DNA of 64,000 nt, from contig NZ_JAMZDZ010000001.1 of the NCBI RefSeq assembly GCF_024172085.1, positions 8,432,001-8,496,000 on the forward strand, written 5' to 3'. The number at the start of each line of letters is the position of its first letter. Position 1 is the first letter of the stretch. The translations under genes were made by a program, and so were the position numbers. The notes under the pieces are model-generated. The model was given only the letters and a program-made list of their open reading frames with translations. It searched no databases and was not told where the DNA came from. Positions 25,546-33,995 of the stretch are shown here, in pieces. The stretch is from Hamadaea flava. GTDB lineage: Bacteria; Actinomycetota; Actinomycetes; Mycobacteriales; Micromonosporaceae.

Positions 25546-26271
25546 GTGTCCGACATAATCATCCCAGTTGAGATCCAGAGCCCGGCCACCGCACGGCAAT
25601 TCCTCAGCGGAATGTTCGCCGACGCCTCGGCCGAGGACCCCACCGGAGACCAGCTCGTCTTCACCCCAGTGGCGCTGGTCCCGGAGATCAGCCTCTACCT
25701 GGCCGTCGACGCCATCCTGTTCTGGGCGCGGCTGGAGGCGGCGGCGAAGATGCCGCTGCCCGCACCGTTCTGGGCGTCCGCCTGGGCAGGTGGGCAGGCC
25801 GTCGCCCGCTACCTCCTCGACAACCCCGAGGCGGTCCGCGGCCAGTCGGTACTGGACATCGGCTCCGGCTCCGGGCTGGCCGCCATCGCCGCCGCCCGCG
25901 CCGGCGCCCACGTCGTGGCCAACGACATCGATCCGCTCGCCGTGGCGTCGATCAGCGTCAACGCCGAGGCCAACGCCACCGAGGTGACGCCGCACCTGGG
26001 CGACATGCTGGGTGGGACCGGCTACGAGGCCGACGTCGTCCTGGTCGGCGACGCGTTCTACAACGAGGAGATCGCCGCGGTCCTCCTGCCGTACCTGCGG
26101 CGGGTGCTGGCCGCCGGCGGGCGGGTCCTCATCGGCGACCCCGGCCGCGGCTACCGGCCCGAGCAGGGCATGGACCTGCTGGCGACCTATCGCCACCCGG
26201 ACATCGGCACCTTCGGCGACTCCAATCTCGACGAGGTCCAGGTCTTCGAACTCCGCCCCGACCTGGCCTAG
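25546..26271 (+). CDS. Class I SAM methyltransferase (METTL20/PrmA-like)
   Basis: A 241-residue methyltransferase. Motif I is VLDIGSGSGLAAIAAARAGA, motif II has NDIDPLAVASISVNAEANA, and motif IV is DVVLVGDAFYNEEIA. The preceding PAPFWASAWAGGQAVARYLLDN is the entry seen in protein lysine methyltransferases like METTL20 (ETF-beta) and in ribosomal-protein methyltransferases. GTG 25546 follows GAAGGGGGC; upstream codons lie over the csp promoter and look non-coding. Target protein not shown. Confidence 0.85.
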   Translation: MSDIIIPVEIQSPATARQFLSGMFADASAEDPTGDQLVFTPVALVPEISLYLAVDAILFWARLEAAAKMPLPAPFWASAWAGGQAVARYLLDNPEAVRGQSVLDIGSGSGLAAIAAARAGAHVVANDIDPLAVASISVNAEANATEVTPHLGDMLGGTGYEADVVLVGDAFYNEEIAAVLLPYLRRVLAAGGRVLIGDPGRGYRPEQGMDLLATYRHPDIGTFGDSNLDEVQVFELRPDLA

Positions 26272-26305
26272 ACCGCTACGCCGCCGGACCCGGCAGCCCA
26301 AGCCT

Positions 26306-26359
26306 GCTCTGCCGGCTACGCGGGCTCTGGCGGCCACGCGGGCTCTGCTGGCTACGCGG
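26306..26359. repeat. Three tandem 18-bp repeats
   Basis: GCTCTGCCGGCTACGCGG is followed by two more copies (GCTCTGGCGGCCACGCGG and GCTCTGCTGGCTACGCGG) with only one to three changes each. They sit between the methyltransferase stop and the hairpin. No function visible. Confidence 0.85.
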
Positions 26360-26362
26360 GCG

Positions 26363-26415
26363 GATCAGGGATCTGGGTCGAATCACGGTCCAAGATTCGA
26401 CCCAGATCCCTGATC
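26363..26415. terminator. Long hairpin after the methyltransferase gene
   Basis: Perfect 22-base arms (26363-26384 and 26394-26415) with a 9-base loop. The left arm begins GATCAGGGATCTGGGTCG. It ends exactly where the inverted end of the adjacent insertion element begins. Confidence 0.85.
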
Positions 26416-27544
26416 TCGTTTCATCCTGAACGCTGCAGGTGGTTGTGTGTTGCGTGATTCGGGTGGTGGGCTGTGGGGGCAGCTCACCACCCGATGATCT
26501 TTGTGGAGATCTTTTGCCCGGGTGGGTTCATCGTGGGTTTTCGATCTGGGTGAGGATCATCAGGGCTCGCAGGAGTCTGGTGGCGTTGCGGTGGCGCATG
26601 CGCAGGCAGGTCAGGATGCGCCAGTTTTTCAGGTAGCCGAAGGGGTGCTCGTTGGCGGCGCGTTCGGCGTTGATGACCTGGTTGGTGAAGGTTTCGGTGG
26701 CGGTCAGCGGCCGGTTGGGGTGGGGCCGGCGGCCGGTGATGATGATCGGCTGGTCGGGGTCGTGGTTGGCGTCTTTGGCCAGGCCGCTGTAGGCGAGGTC
26801 GGCGATGGCGGCCAGGCCGGAGCGCTGGAGCTGGGCGGGTAGCCGGTCGGCGCGGGCGGCGGTGGCGTCGTGGGTGCGTCCAGGTCGGGCTTTGGACAGC
26901 CATAGCAGGTGTCCGGCGGGGCTGACCAGGGCCGTGAATTGCAGTCCGTGGGCGTGGTGTTTGCCGCTGTAGGTGTTGCGTCCGGCCGGGCCGTGTCGGC
27001 GGGTGGACCGGATGAGGGTGGCGTCGAGCAGTACATATTCGACGCCGGTGCGTGCGGCGCGGTGCAAGACCCGGTCCAGGCGGGGTGCTCGGGCGGCCAG
27101 GATCGTGATGACCTGCTGGACCCAGCGACGCACGGTCGACGCTGACACGTCGTTGCCACCGCCCAGGTCGGCCAGGCGTTGGTCGTGGCGCAGGTGCCCG
27201 AGCACGATCAGCGCCGCCTGATAGTCGGTCTTCTTACGCCACCGGGATCCGACCGTGGTGCGGTAGAGGGTGATCGCCCGGACGACGGCGGTGACGGTGG
27301 CGCTCGACAGGTTCAGCTTGACCTGGTAGACAGCAGGCGAGCCCTCGGCGCGGATTGGTGTTGTCTTCACAAACCACAGCAATCTGCCGAGGGCTCGCCT
27401 TATGTGGTGACGCCACGCCGCATGTGCCGCTAACGAATCGGCGACTAAAGATCATCACGAAGATCCACAGCCGGTGAGCTGGCTGAGCACCCACCCGCAC
27501 CATCACGCAACACGGTTCCACCTGCGGCAATCAGGATGGAACGA
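26416..27544. mobile_element. IS5-like insertion element with about 110-bp imperfect inverted ends
   Basis: The left end starting TCGTTTCATCCTGA and the reverse complement of the right end starting TCGTTCCATCCTGA align for about 110 bases with one gap. Identity is about 80 percent in the first 40 bases, followed by a second well-kept block (26480-26516 against 27445-27481, about 28 of 37 identical). The element holds one DDE transposase gene. An 11-base direct repeat GATCCCTGATC lies immediately outside both ends (26405-26415, 27545-27555). An alternative is a shorter element 26480-27481 with 37-base ends; no direct repeat is visible for that. Confidence 0.75.
26528..27382 (-). CDS. IS5-family DDE transposase (DDE_Tnp_4)
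   Basis: A 284-residue transposase, apparently intact. The N-terminal helix-turn-helix is RLADLGGGNDVSASTVRRWVQQV. The catalytic residues are D in LLDATLIRS, D in AIADLAYSG and E in NAERAANEHPFGYLKNWRIL. The GRNTYSGKHHAHGLQ and RPGRTHDATAAR blocks are standard for the HTH_Tnp_4/DDE_Tnp_4 group. It lies inside the long inverted ends, on the minus strand. Confidence 0.92.
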   Translation of the reverse strand: MLWFVKTTPIRAEGSPAVYQVKLNLSSATVTAVVRAITLYRTTVGSRWRKKTDYQAALIVLGHLRHDQRLADLGGGNDVSASTVRRWVQQVITILAARAPRLDRVLHRAARTGVEYVLLDATLIRSTRRHGPAGRNTYSGKHHAHGLQFTALVSPAGHLLWLSKARPGRTHDATAARADRLPAQLQRSGLAAIADLAYSGLAKDANHDPDQPIIITGRRPHPNRPLTATETFTNQVINAERAANEHPFGYLKNWRILTCLRMRHRNATRLLRALMILTQIENPR

Positions 27545-27611
27545 GATCCCTGATCCGGCGCCCAAAGCCGAAGGGGGAGGGCGGGCAGAAGGGGGTCCGG
27601 ACAGGCGGGTG

Positions 27612-28628
27612 TCAGTCGCGGGCGCAGGTGGGGCATTGGCCGCGCCGGCGCAGGTGGTAGCCGACGGCGGCGAGCACCAGCGCGACGCCCCACGGCGGCC
27701 AGAACAAGACGGGGGAGACCTCGCGCACGGCGTCCGCGCCCTGGAAGACGAACACGCCGGGGGTCGCCACGAACGCCATGATGCCGACGGCGGCGGCCGG
27801 GATGGTGGCCAGCTTGATCGGTACGCGCTTGCCGGCCAACCCGATCATCCAGCGCGGGAAGCGTTCGCCCCAGGGCCGGATCAGTCCTACGGTGAGGATC
27901 GCGCCGATGGTGGCCGCCGCGCCCAGGCCCAACCCGACCCAGTACGCCCCGTTGCTCTTCAACTCCGGGATGTCGGACGAGTGGACCCCGCCCAGTCCGA
28001 CGTTGAAGATCCAGGCGAAGCGGAACAGGGCGTACACCATGGGGGTGGCGGCGGCGACGTAGACGACCCAGCGGCCCCACCGTGTGGCGGTGGCTCGGCT
28101 GGTGAAGCTCCCGGCTCCGCCGCACTCCACGCAGGCGTTCCGGGTGAGCCGCTGCCAGCGCAGCAGCGTACGCGCCAACAGCAGGCCGGCGACCACGCAG
28201 AGCACCTCGTTGAGCAGCGCCCAATTGAACACATCGGATGGATCGAACTTGCTCCACACGCCGAACGGCGTACCGATGATCAGAATCGGGGCGTATCCGG
28301 CGACCATGAGCAGCCGGGCGTCGGTCATCACGACGATGAGCCCGGCGACCGCCGTCCAGCCGCCGGCGAGGACCGCCGTGCGGGCCACCCCCGTCAGGCG
28401 TACCACTGGCTGTGCGTCGAGGGCGAAGGCGGTGACCGCCACGCCGAGCAGGGCCACTGCGAAGATCGGCGCGGCGATCCGCGGGTCGGCGGCCCGCAGC
28501 AGATGGGTGGCGTTGTGACCGTCGCCGGCGCCGAACGGGAAGCCGGCGCCGGTGACCGCCCAGCCCAGGGCGAGCAGCGCGTAGAGCGAGAGGTAGATGG
28601 TGGCCAGGCGGTCTTTGAAGATCGTCAT
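27612..28628 (-). CDS. Multi-pass membrane protein A of two-component cassette
   Basis: A 338-residue protein with about eight hydrophobic helices, a cytoplasmic-looking CVECGG segment near 168-173 and a C-terminal CPTC pair, both of which could bind a metal. Around residues 250-262 the motif WGERFPRWMIGLAGKRVP occurs; almost the same motif (WGEVFPRWLPGLRGRRVP) is in the 30470-31057 protein. It is last in an operon with a response regulator, kinase and that relative, and also carries its own copy of the 16-base palindrome 35 bases before its ATG. No family name can be given. Confidence 0.75.
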   Translation of the reverse strand: MTIFKDRLATIYLSLYALLALGWAVTGAGFPFGAGDGHNATHLLRAADPRIAAPIFAVALLGVAVTAFALDAQPVVRLTGVARTAVLAGGWTAVAGLIVVMTDARLLMVAGYAPILIIGTPFGVWSKFDPSDVFNWALLNEVLCVVAGLLLARTLLRWQRLTRNACVECGGAGSFTSRATATRWGRWVVYVAAATPMVYALFRFAWIFNVGLGGVHSSDIPELKSNGAYWVGLGLGAAATIGAILTVGLIRPWGERFPRWMIGLAGKRVPIKLATIPAAAVGIMAFVATPGVFVFQGADAVREVSPVLFWPPWGVALVLAAVGYHLRRRGQCPTCARD

Positions 28629-28662
28629 GCGTCCACAGTCGTCGAACGCCGGGGCCAGGGGT

Positions 28663-28678
28663 TCCCTCGCGCGAGGGA
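28663..28678. promoter_or_regulatory. Palindrome TCCCTCGCGCGAGGGA before membrane protein A
   Basis: A perfect 16-base palindrome whose near edge is 35 bases upstream of the ATG at 28628. A near-identical copy lies at the same distance before membrane protein B. Probable operator for the response regulator encoded between them. Confidence 0.75.
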
Positions 28679-28703
28679 GCTTGACCGGCCCGGCTGGGGG
28701 AGA

Positions 28704-29363
28704 TCAGCCGCCGGGCGTGACGAACCCCGACTCGTACGCGGCGATCACCGCCTGGGTGCGGTCGCGCGCACCGAGCTTGGCCAGCAGATTCGCCACATGG
28801 GTCTTGACCGTCTCCACGCTGACCACCAGCCGTGCCGCGATCTCCGCATTGGACAGTCCACTGGCGATCAGCCGCAGGATCTCCGCCTCGCGCTCGGTGA
28901 GCTGGGCGGGCAGCGGCTTCGGCCGGGCGTGACCGGCGATCATCGCGCGCAGGGCCGCCGGGAACACCAGCGATTCGCCCGCCGCCGCGACCCGGATCGC
29001 CTCCAGCACCTCGGCTGGACGGGACCGTTTGAGCAGGAAGCCGCTCGCCCCGGCGCGCAGCGCGGCATAGACGTAGTCGTCGTTCTCGAAGGTGGTGATG
29101 ACGATGATCTTCGGCGGTCGAGCCGACACCGCGAGCAGCCGCTCGGTCGCCGAGATCCCGTCGACCAACGGCATCCGCACGTCGATGAGCAGCACGTCCG
29201 GCCGGTGCCGGGCGACGAGGTCCGGCACGTCGGCGCCGTCCGCGCCCGTCCCGACCACGGTCATGTCCGGCGCGGCGCCGATGATGGCCGCCAGCCCCAC
29301 CCGGATCAGCTCGTCGTCGTCCACCAGTGCTACGCGTACGGCAGCCACGCCGTCACCCGCCAT
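28704..29363 (-). CDS. NarL/FixJ response regulator of the membrane-protein cassette
   Basis: A 219-residue regulator. The receiver has DDDE at its start and phospho-acceptor in DVLLIDVRMPLVDG, with LLKRSRP later. The LuxR-type helix-turn-helix is LTEREAEILRLIASGLSNAEIAARLVVSVETVKTHVANLLAKLGARDRTQAV. It overlaps the kinase gene end by about 34 bases. The likely target is the paired palindrome 35 bases before the two membrane-protein genes. Confidence 0.92.
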   Translation of the reverse strand: MAGDGVAAVRVALVDDDELIRVGLAAIIGAAPDMTVVGTGADGADVPDLVARHRPDVLLIDVRMPLVDGISATERLLAVSARPPKIIVITTFENDDYVYAALRAGASGFLLKRSRPAEVLEAIRVAAAGESLVFPAALRAMIAGHARPKPLPAQLTEREAEILRLIASGLSNAEIAARLVVSVETVKTHVANLLAKLGARDRTQAVIAAYESGFVTPGG

Positions 29364-30460
29364 CTCGCCCCCTCGATCGGTCCCGCCTCGATCCGCCCGC
29401 CCAGCAACGCGACCCGCTCGCGCAGGCCGGACAGGCCGCGGCCGCCGCCGGAGCGCGGGATCCGCGGGCCGCCGCCGAGCGCGTTGGTGATCTCGACAGT
29501 CACGGTCCGATCGCCCACTACCACGATCACCTGCGGGTACGCGTCGTCCGCGTGCCGGGCGGCGTTCGTGAGTCCCTCCTGGACGATCCGGTACGCCTCC
29601 CGGCGTACGACGCCAGGCAGCCGCCCGAGATCTCCGGTGATCTTCGCATGGGCGGCGAGGCCGGCGATGTCGCCGCTCGGGGCGTCCTCGCGCAGGCGGT
29701 CGCGACGCAGCAGGCCGAGCACGTGATCCAGATCGGCGGCGGCCTCCCGGCTGCGTTCCTCGATGGCGGCCAGCGCCCGCTCGGCGAACTCCGGATCGGT
29801 ACGCAGCAGTTCCCGGGCCGCCCCGGCCTGCACGACCGCGACCGTCAGCGCGTGCCCCACCGAGTCATGCAGCTCCCGGGCCAGGCGGTTGTGTTCGAGC
29901 AGGAGTTCCTGCCGCTCCTCCAGCGCCCGGATCCGTTCGACGGCGGACGGGCCGAGCAGCACCGGCGCCATCAACCTTGCCAGCGCGCCCAGCCCGGCGA
30001 CCGCGTACGCCGCGACGGTGACCTCGGCGGCGGTGATCGCCAAGCCGACCGCGGCGTTGTAGGACACCGCCAGCACCGGTCCGGCCGGCAGCACGATGAC
30101 GAGCCCGGCGCCGAGCACCGCACCGCCGCCGACGTGCAGGAAGTACCACAACGCCGCCCGCAGCCGCGTCTGCTGATCCAGCCGGGCGTCCGGCAGCGGA
30201 TCGGGCAGGTCGACGTCGAGCAGCGTACGCGCGGCAGCGATCTGCAACCCGCGAGTCGCCGGGAGCAGCGCCGGGGTTAGCCCGATCGCTGCCCCGACGA
30301 CGATGAGCGACAGCGCGACCGCCGCCCCGTTGGTGCGCCACACTTGGGCTAGCGCCCAGCCGAGCACGGCGTACGGGGTCGCGATGACGCTGCCGAGCAG
30401 CAGGTAGACGCCGCGACGACCCACCGTGCGCAACGGGTCGAGCAGGCGGCGCCAGGACAT
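29330..30460 (-). CDS. HisKA_3 sensor histidine kinase of the cassette
   Basis: A 376-residue membrane kinase. Four or more hydrophobic helices lie in residues 17-165. The dimerisation helix is LLEHNRLARELHDSVGHALTVAVVQAGAARELL, with the phospho-His in ELHDSVG. The HATPase domain has EGLTNAARHADDAY and GRGLSGLRERVALLGG. Located 10 bases after the gene for membrane protein B, so co-transcribed with it. Senses an unknown signal, possibly through the two membrane proteins. Confidence 0.9.
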   Translation of the reverse strand: MSWRRLLDPLRTVGRRGVYLLLGSVIATPYAVLGWALAQVWRTNGAAVALSLIVVGAAIGLTPALLPATRGLQIAAARTLLDVDLPDPLPDARLDQQTRLRAALWYFLHVGGGAVLGAGLVIVLPAGPVLAVSYNAAVGLAITAAEVTVAAYAVAGLGALARLMAPVLLGPSAVERIRALEERQELLLEHNRLARELHDSVGHALTVAVVQAGAARELLRTDPEFAERALAAIEERSREAAADLDHVLGLLRRDRLREDAPSGDIAGLAAHAKITGDLGRLPGVVRREAYRIVQEGLTNAARHADDAYPQVIVVVGDRTVTVEITNALGGGPRIPRSGGGRGLSGLRERVALLGGRIEAGPIEGARWRVTAWLPYA

Positions 30461-30469
30461 CGAACCAGC

Positions 30470-31057
30470 CTATCCGGCAGCCGATGCGGCCCGGCGTCGC
30501 CGCCAGTACGCCACCGTCAGCGCGCCGAGCAGCGGACCCCACAACACCAGCGGCAGGTACATGGCGATGGCGAGAATGCCTTTCCAGTGATGCATGGTCA
30601 ACGGGTCGGGGGCGGTCATCGGCTGGCCGGTGATGGTTCGCGAGAACGGCACCGTCACGATCGCCGCCGTCCAGATGGCGGTGAGCAAGGCGGCCCCGGC
30701 GGCGGCCGGAACGACCGCGGCGAGCGGCGGCACGCGGCGACCCCGCAGGCCGGGAAGCCACCGTGGAAACACCTCGCCCCACCGCGCGACGAGCCCGACC
30801 GCGGCGAACGCGACCGCCTCGGAGAAGATCGACAGCAGCACGACGTAGACGCTGGTCGGCATGCCGAGCGTACGGTCGTCGCCGGCGAGGACGGCCGGAC
30901 CGCCGTAGACGATCGGCAGCTGCAGCGTCCAGCCGGAGATGCGCCACAGACTCGACGGGACGACGGTCAACGGGACGATCACGGCGGCGATCCGGGCCCA
31001 TCGAGGCACTCCGGCGACCGGCGTATGGGCAGCGGCCCACGCGGTGCGAATGGTCAT
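30470..31057 (-). CDS. Multi-pass membrane protein B of two-component cassette
   Basis: A 195-residue protein with about five hydrophobic helices. It shares the W-G-E-x-F-P-R-W...G-x-R-V-P motif and helix layout with the C-terminal part of membrane protein A, so the two are probably paralogues of different length. ATG 31057 is preferred over an in-frame start 12 bases upstream. With it the 16-base palindrome lies at exactly the same distance (35 bases) as before protein A. Basic C-terminus RRRRAA. Confidence 0.75.
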   Translation of the reverse strand: MTIRTAWAAAHTPVAGVPRWARIAAVIVPLTVVPSSLWRISGWTLQLPIVYGGPAVLAGDDRTLGMPTSVYVVLLSIFSEAVAFAAVGLVARWGEVFPRWLPGLRGRRVPPLAAVVPAAAGAALLTAIWTAAIVTVPFSRTITGQPMTAPDPLTMHHWKGILAIAMYLPLVLWGPLLGALTVAYWRRRRAASAAG

Positions 31058-31091
31058 ACAGCCAGCCAAGCGGCGCAGCGCGGAAGTTGGA

Positions 31092-31107
31092 TCCCTCGCG
31101 AGAGGGA
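31092..31107. promoter_or_regulatory. Palindrome TCCCTCGCGAGAGGGA before membrane protein B
   Basis: A 16-base inverted repeat, 6-base perfect arms TCCCTC/GAGGGA, differing in the centre from the copy at 28663-28678. Its near edge is 35 bases upstream of the ATG at 31057. Confidence 0.75.
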
Positions 31108-31468
31108 AGATCGCTCACCGCTTCGAGGGATGCCTGCCCGGCTGCGTTGGCCGGGCGGCGGCCCTGACCACGGTCATGATCGACATCCTGGCCAGGTGGC
31201 CCGAATCCGGACTACAAGACGAATTCCGAATACCGGAACCGTCCAACAAGGACGATAGTCTCGTTCATGTTCGCTCCGGCGAACGGGGAAGTTCATTCAG
31301 ACATGGATGGGTTGAACGTTCGGCTAGTCAGCGTCGGCATGTGGACAGTTGATCTGCAAAGCTGCAGGCCGGAAGCGAATCGCCGCATTCCGTTCCGACA
31401 ACGCCGTGGATGTGGTCTTGGCGCCGGTGTGGGATCGTGAGCGTACTCAAGCGATAGGGGGTCGTCGC
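31108..31468. other. Intergenic region before the STAND operon
   Basis: About 360 bases between the divergent cassette and the first STAND ATPase gene. I see no convincing gene, tRNA or strong hairpin. The promoter of the STAND operon must lie here; a TTGAAC at about 31313 may be a -35 element but no clear -10 follows. Confidence 0.5.
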
Positions 31469-33979
31469 ATGCGACGCCGACTCATGATCCTCGCGGCACC
31501 GCTCCCGCTCTTCGCGGTATCGTACATGGCCTTTGCGCAGACCCCCAACGACGGCAATTCGCATCCCGCGCTGCGTCTCTTCACGATATTGGGGCCGCTC
31601 GTCCTGCTGATGATCTTCGCTGCGTGGTCGGTCTTGTCGGAGTGGCGTTCCAGCGAAGTGATCGTCCCCTCCATGCTGCCACCGGCGCCGCCCACGGTCG
31701 GGCGGAGCATTCAGCTGTCGAAGCTCAGGGAGTACCTGGTTTCGCTCCGTCGAGACTCGCGACCGCGACTTGTTCAGATCGTCGGCGAGCCCGGTCTCGG
31801 CAAGACCACCTTGGCAGTCGACGCGGCTCGCAGCGTCACCAGTCATTACGCCGGCGGCGTGCTGTTCGCCACCGTCGGCGCCGCCCATCTGCGGGACAGT
31901 TCGCGCGACGCCGTCACCAAGGCGATCCTCAAGGACTTCATCCAGGCGCTCCAGCGCGGCGGAACGGCAGTGCCGAACACCCTCGAGGGCTGCATCGAAC
32001 GCTTCCGGGCGCTGACCTCCAAGTCGCGTCGTGGCGTACTCGTGTTGCTGGACAACGTGCCGAACGCGGCGGCCGTGAAGAACCTGCTGCCCAGCGGTCC
32101 GGCGTCCGGCGTGATCGTCACCTCTCGCAAGGCGGTTTCCCTCCCCGACTGGCACGTGATCCCGGTAGCGGCCTTGTCCCCCGAGGATTCGCTCACACTG
32201 CTTGTCAGCATCATCGGCGAGCAGCGCCTCCAGCCGACCTCCGGAGCGGACCCGAACGCGGATGCGGACGCCGCGAGGGAGATCGTCAAGCGGTGCGGTG
32301 GATCACCGTTGGCGATCCGGCTTGCCGGCGCGGCACTTGTGGCACGGCCGCATTGGAGCTTGGCGCGAGCCGCGGAAGGGATGGAGACCGTCCGGATGAA
32401 GCCGCGGAACAAGGCTTCGGGCGTCTTCGACTTCAGCTTCGCGTTGCTGACTGAGCAGGAGCAGAACGCCCTCGTCGCACTCGGGCTGCTGGAGGAACGG
32501 GTCTTCGAACCGTGGATGCTCGCCACGTTGCTGGGCCTTCCCAACGACGAGGAGGCGGTCGCCTGGCGGTTGTCGGACCGGCTCGCCACCGTGGGCCTGC
32601 TCGAAACGATCATGAACGATGCCACCGGGGCAACCGAATACAGAATCCTGGAACAGGTTCACGAGTATGCCCGTCTTCGCGCACGAGACCCGTCGTCGCC
32701 ATTCGCCACGCGCGCGGATGTGGCGAAGGAGCGGCTGAAGCAGGCGCGGCGCGCACGAGGCACACGAGACCTGCGCGAGATCCGGGAGATCCTTACCGGG
32801 CAGGTCTACCCGGCACTGGAGAAGGGATATCTCACTCGATCCCAGAACTACGCGCTGGATGCCCTGACCCTGGCGAGGGAGACCATCGCGCGCGCGGAAG
32901 CCGAGGTCGACCGCACTGCGGGGGGCGCCGGATCGACGAGTGCCCGCAATCGGCTGGAAGCGGCGCAGAAGGGCGAACGGCTGGCCCTCGCCGCGCTGGC
33001 TGAGGTACGCACTGAACTCGGCGGTGTCGATGACGCGCTGGCCCTGTGCAAGCAGGCACGTGGCGCCGCGTTTCCGGAGGCCGACGTACGCGCCTTGCGC
33101 TGCATGGGCAAGCTCTACCGGCGCAAGCACCAGTTCGCCGACGCGCAGAAGGTCTTGGCCGAGGCCGCCGAGGTCGCAGACTCCATCGACGAGCGATCCG
33201 AGTTGGCTCGCGTGTACCGCGAGACCGCCATCATGCTCGGAAAGATGGGTCACACCGCGGAGGCGCTCAAGATCGTCGACGAAGGATTGTCGCTCGATCT
33301 GCCGGCCGAGGTCGCCAGACGATTGCGCCCGAGTTTGCTGTGGGCCAAGGCGCTCGTCATCGCCGACGGCTCGCCTTCGCGACATGAGGACGCCGATGCG
33401 GAGCAGATCCTGGCCGAAGCCCTCGAGATCGCCCGCGAACTCGGCCAACGGCTCTGGGCGGCGTGGATCGAGTTGCTGCTGGCGCGGGTGCTCCGCCAAG
33501 CCGACCGTCTCGAGCAGAGCAGAATGACCGCCGATCGAGCGATGGAGCTGTTCGGGCAGATGCGGCATCGGTACGGCGTCGCCTGGTGCCGTCTGGAAGC
33601 GGGACGCTCCTATCGGACCGCTGACCGCCTCAGCGATGCGATCCTGCGGCTCGAGGAGGCTCGGCAGAGCTTGTCGACCTGCGACGACCGATGGATGGAG
33701 GCTTGTGCCGCCTTCGAACTCGGTGAGGTCCTCATCCGATCCGGTCAGGAGAGCGACAACGACGCCTCGCGGCTTTCGGCCGCCGTACGCGAGCTGAGAC
33801 TCGCGGACGCGCTGTTCGAACAACTTGGCGACTCGGCGAGCCGGGAGCGCGTGACGCAGGCGCTCAAGCAGGCGAATCGCGCGTTAGCCGATCGACGAAC
33901 GCAGACCTCCACGGCCGGATCCCCGCCCATCGTCGACGCTGCGGGATTTTGGCACAGCAACCTAGCCGGAACTCATTGA
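31469..33979 (+). CDS. Membrane-anchored STAND ATPase 1 (NB-ARC plus TPR-like repeats)
   Basis: An 836-residue protein. Two N-terminal hydrophobic segments (about 5-23 and 37-58) anchor it, then an NB-ARC ATPase has P-loop GEPGLGKTT (106-114), Walker B GVLVLLDNV (about 189), VIVTSRK sensor and CGGSPLAIRLAG (the GLPL-like motif). A winged-helix part (SFALLTEQEQNALVALGLLEE) follows, and from about 430 on a long helical TPR-like array ends the protein. Start ATG 31469 has TAGGGGG just upstream; 40 more codons are open but unlikely. STAND ATPases oligomerise on sensing a ligand through the repeat domain; many act in anti-phage defence or signalling. No separate effector domain is visible. Confidence 0.82.
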   Translation: MRRRLMILAAPLPLFAVSYMAFAQTPNDGNSHPALRLFTILGPLVLLMIFAAWSVLSEWRSSEVIVPSMLPPAPPTVGRSIQLSKLREYLVSLRRDSRPRLVQIVGEPGLGKTTLAVDAARSVTSHYAGGVLFATVGAAHLRDSSRDAVTKAILKDFIQALQRGGTAVPNTLEGCIERFRALTSKSRRGVLVLLDNVPNAAAVKNLLPSGPASGVIVTSRKAVSLPDWHVIPVAALSPEDSLTLLVSIIGEQRLQPTSGADPNADADAAREIVKRCGGSPLAIRLAGAALVARPHWSLARAAEGMETVRMKPRNKASGVFDFSFALLTEQEQNALVALGLLEERVFEPWMLATLLGLPNDEEAVAWRLSDRLATVGLLETIMNDATGATEYRILEQVHEYARLRARDPSSPFATRADVAKERLKQARRARGTRDLREIREILTGQVYPALEKGYLTRSQNYALDALTLARETIARAEAEVDRTAGGAGSTSARNRLEAAQKGERLALAALAEVRTELGGVDDALALCKQARGAAFPEADVRALRCMGKLYRRKHQFADAQKVLAEAAEVADSIDERSELARVYRETAIMLGKMGHTAEALKIVDEGLSLDLPAEVARRLRPSLLWAKALVIADGSPSRHEDADAEQILAEALEIARELGQRLWAAWIELLLARVLRQADRLEQSRMTADRAMELFGQMRHRYGVAWCRLEAGRSYRTADRLSDAILRLEEARQSLSTCDDRWMEACAAFELGEVLIRSGQESDNDASRLSAAVRELRLADALFEQLGDSASRERVTQALKQANRALADRRTQTSTAGSPPIVDAAGFWHSNLAGTH

Positions 33980-33995
33980 ACGCAAGGTCACCGGG

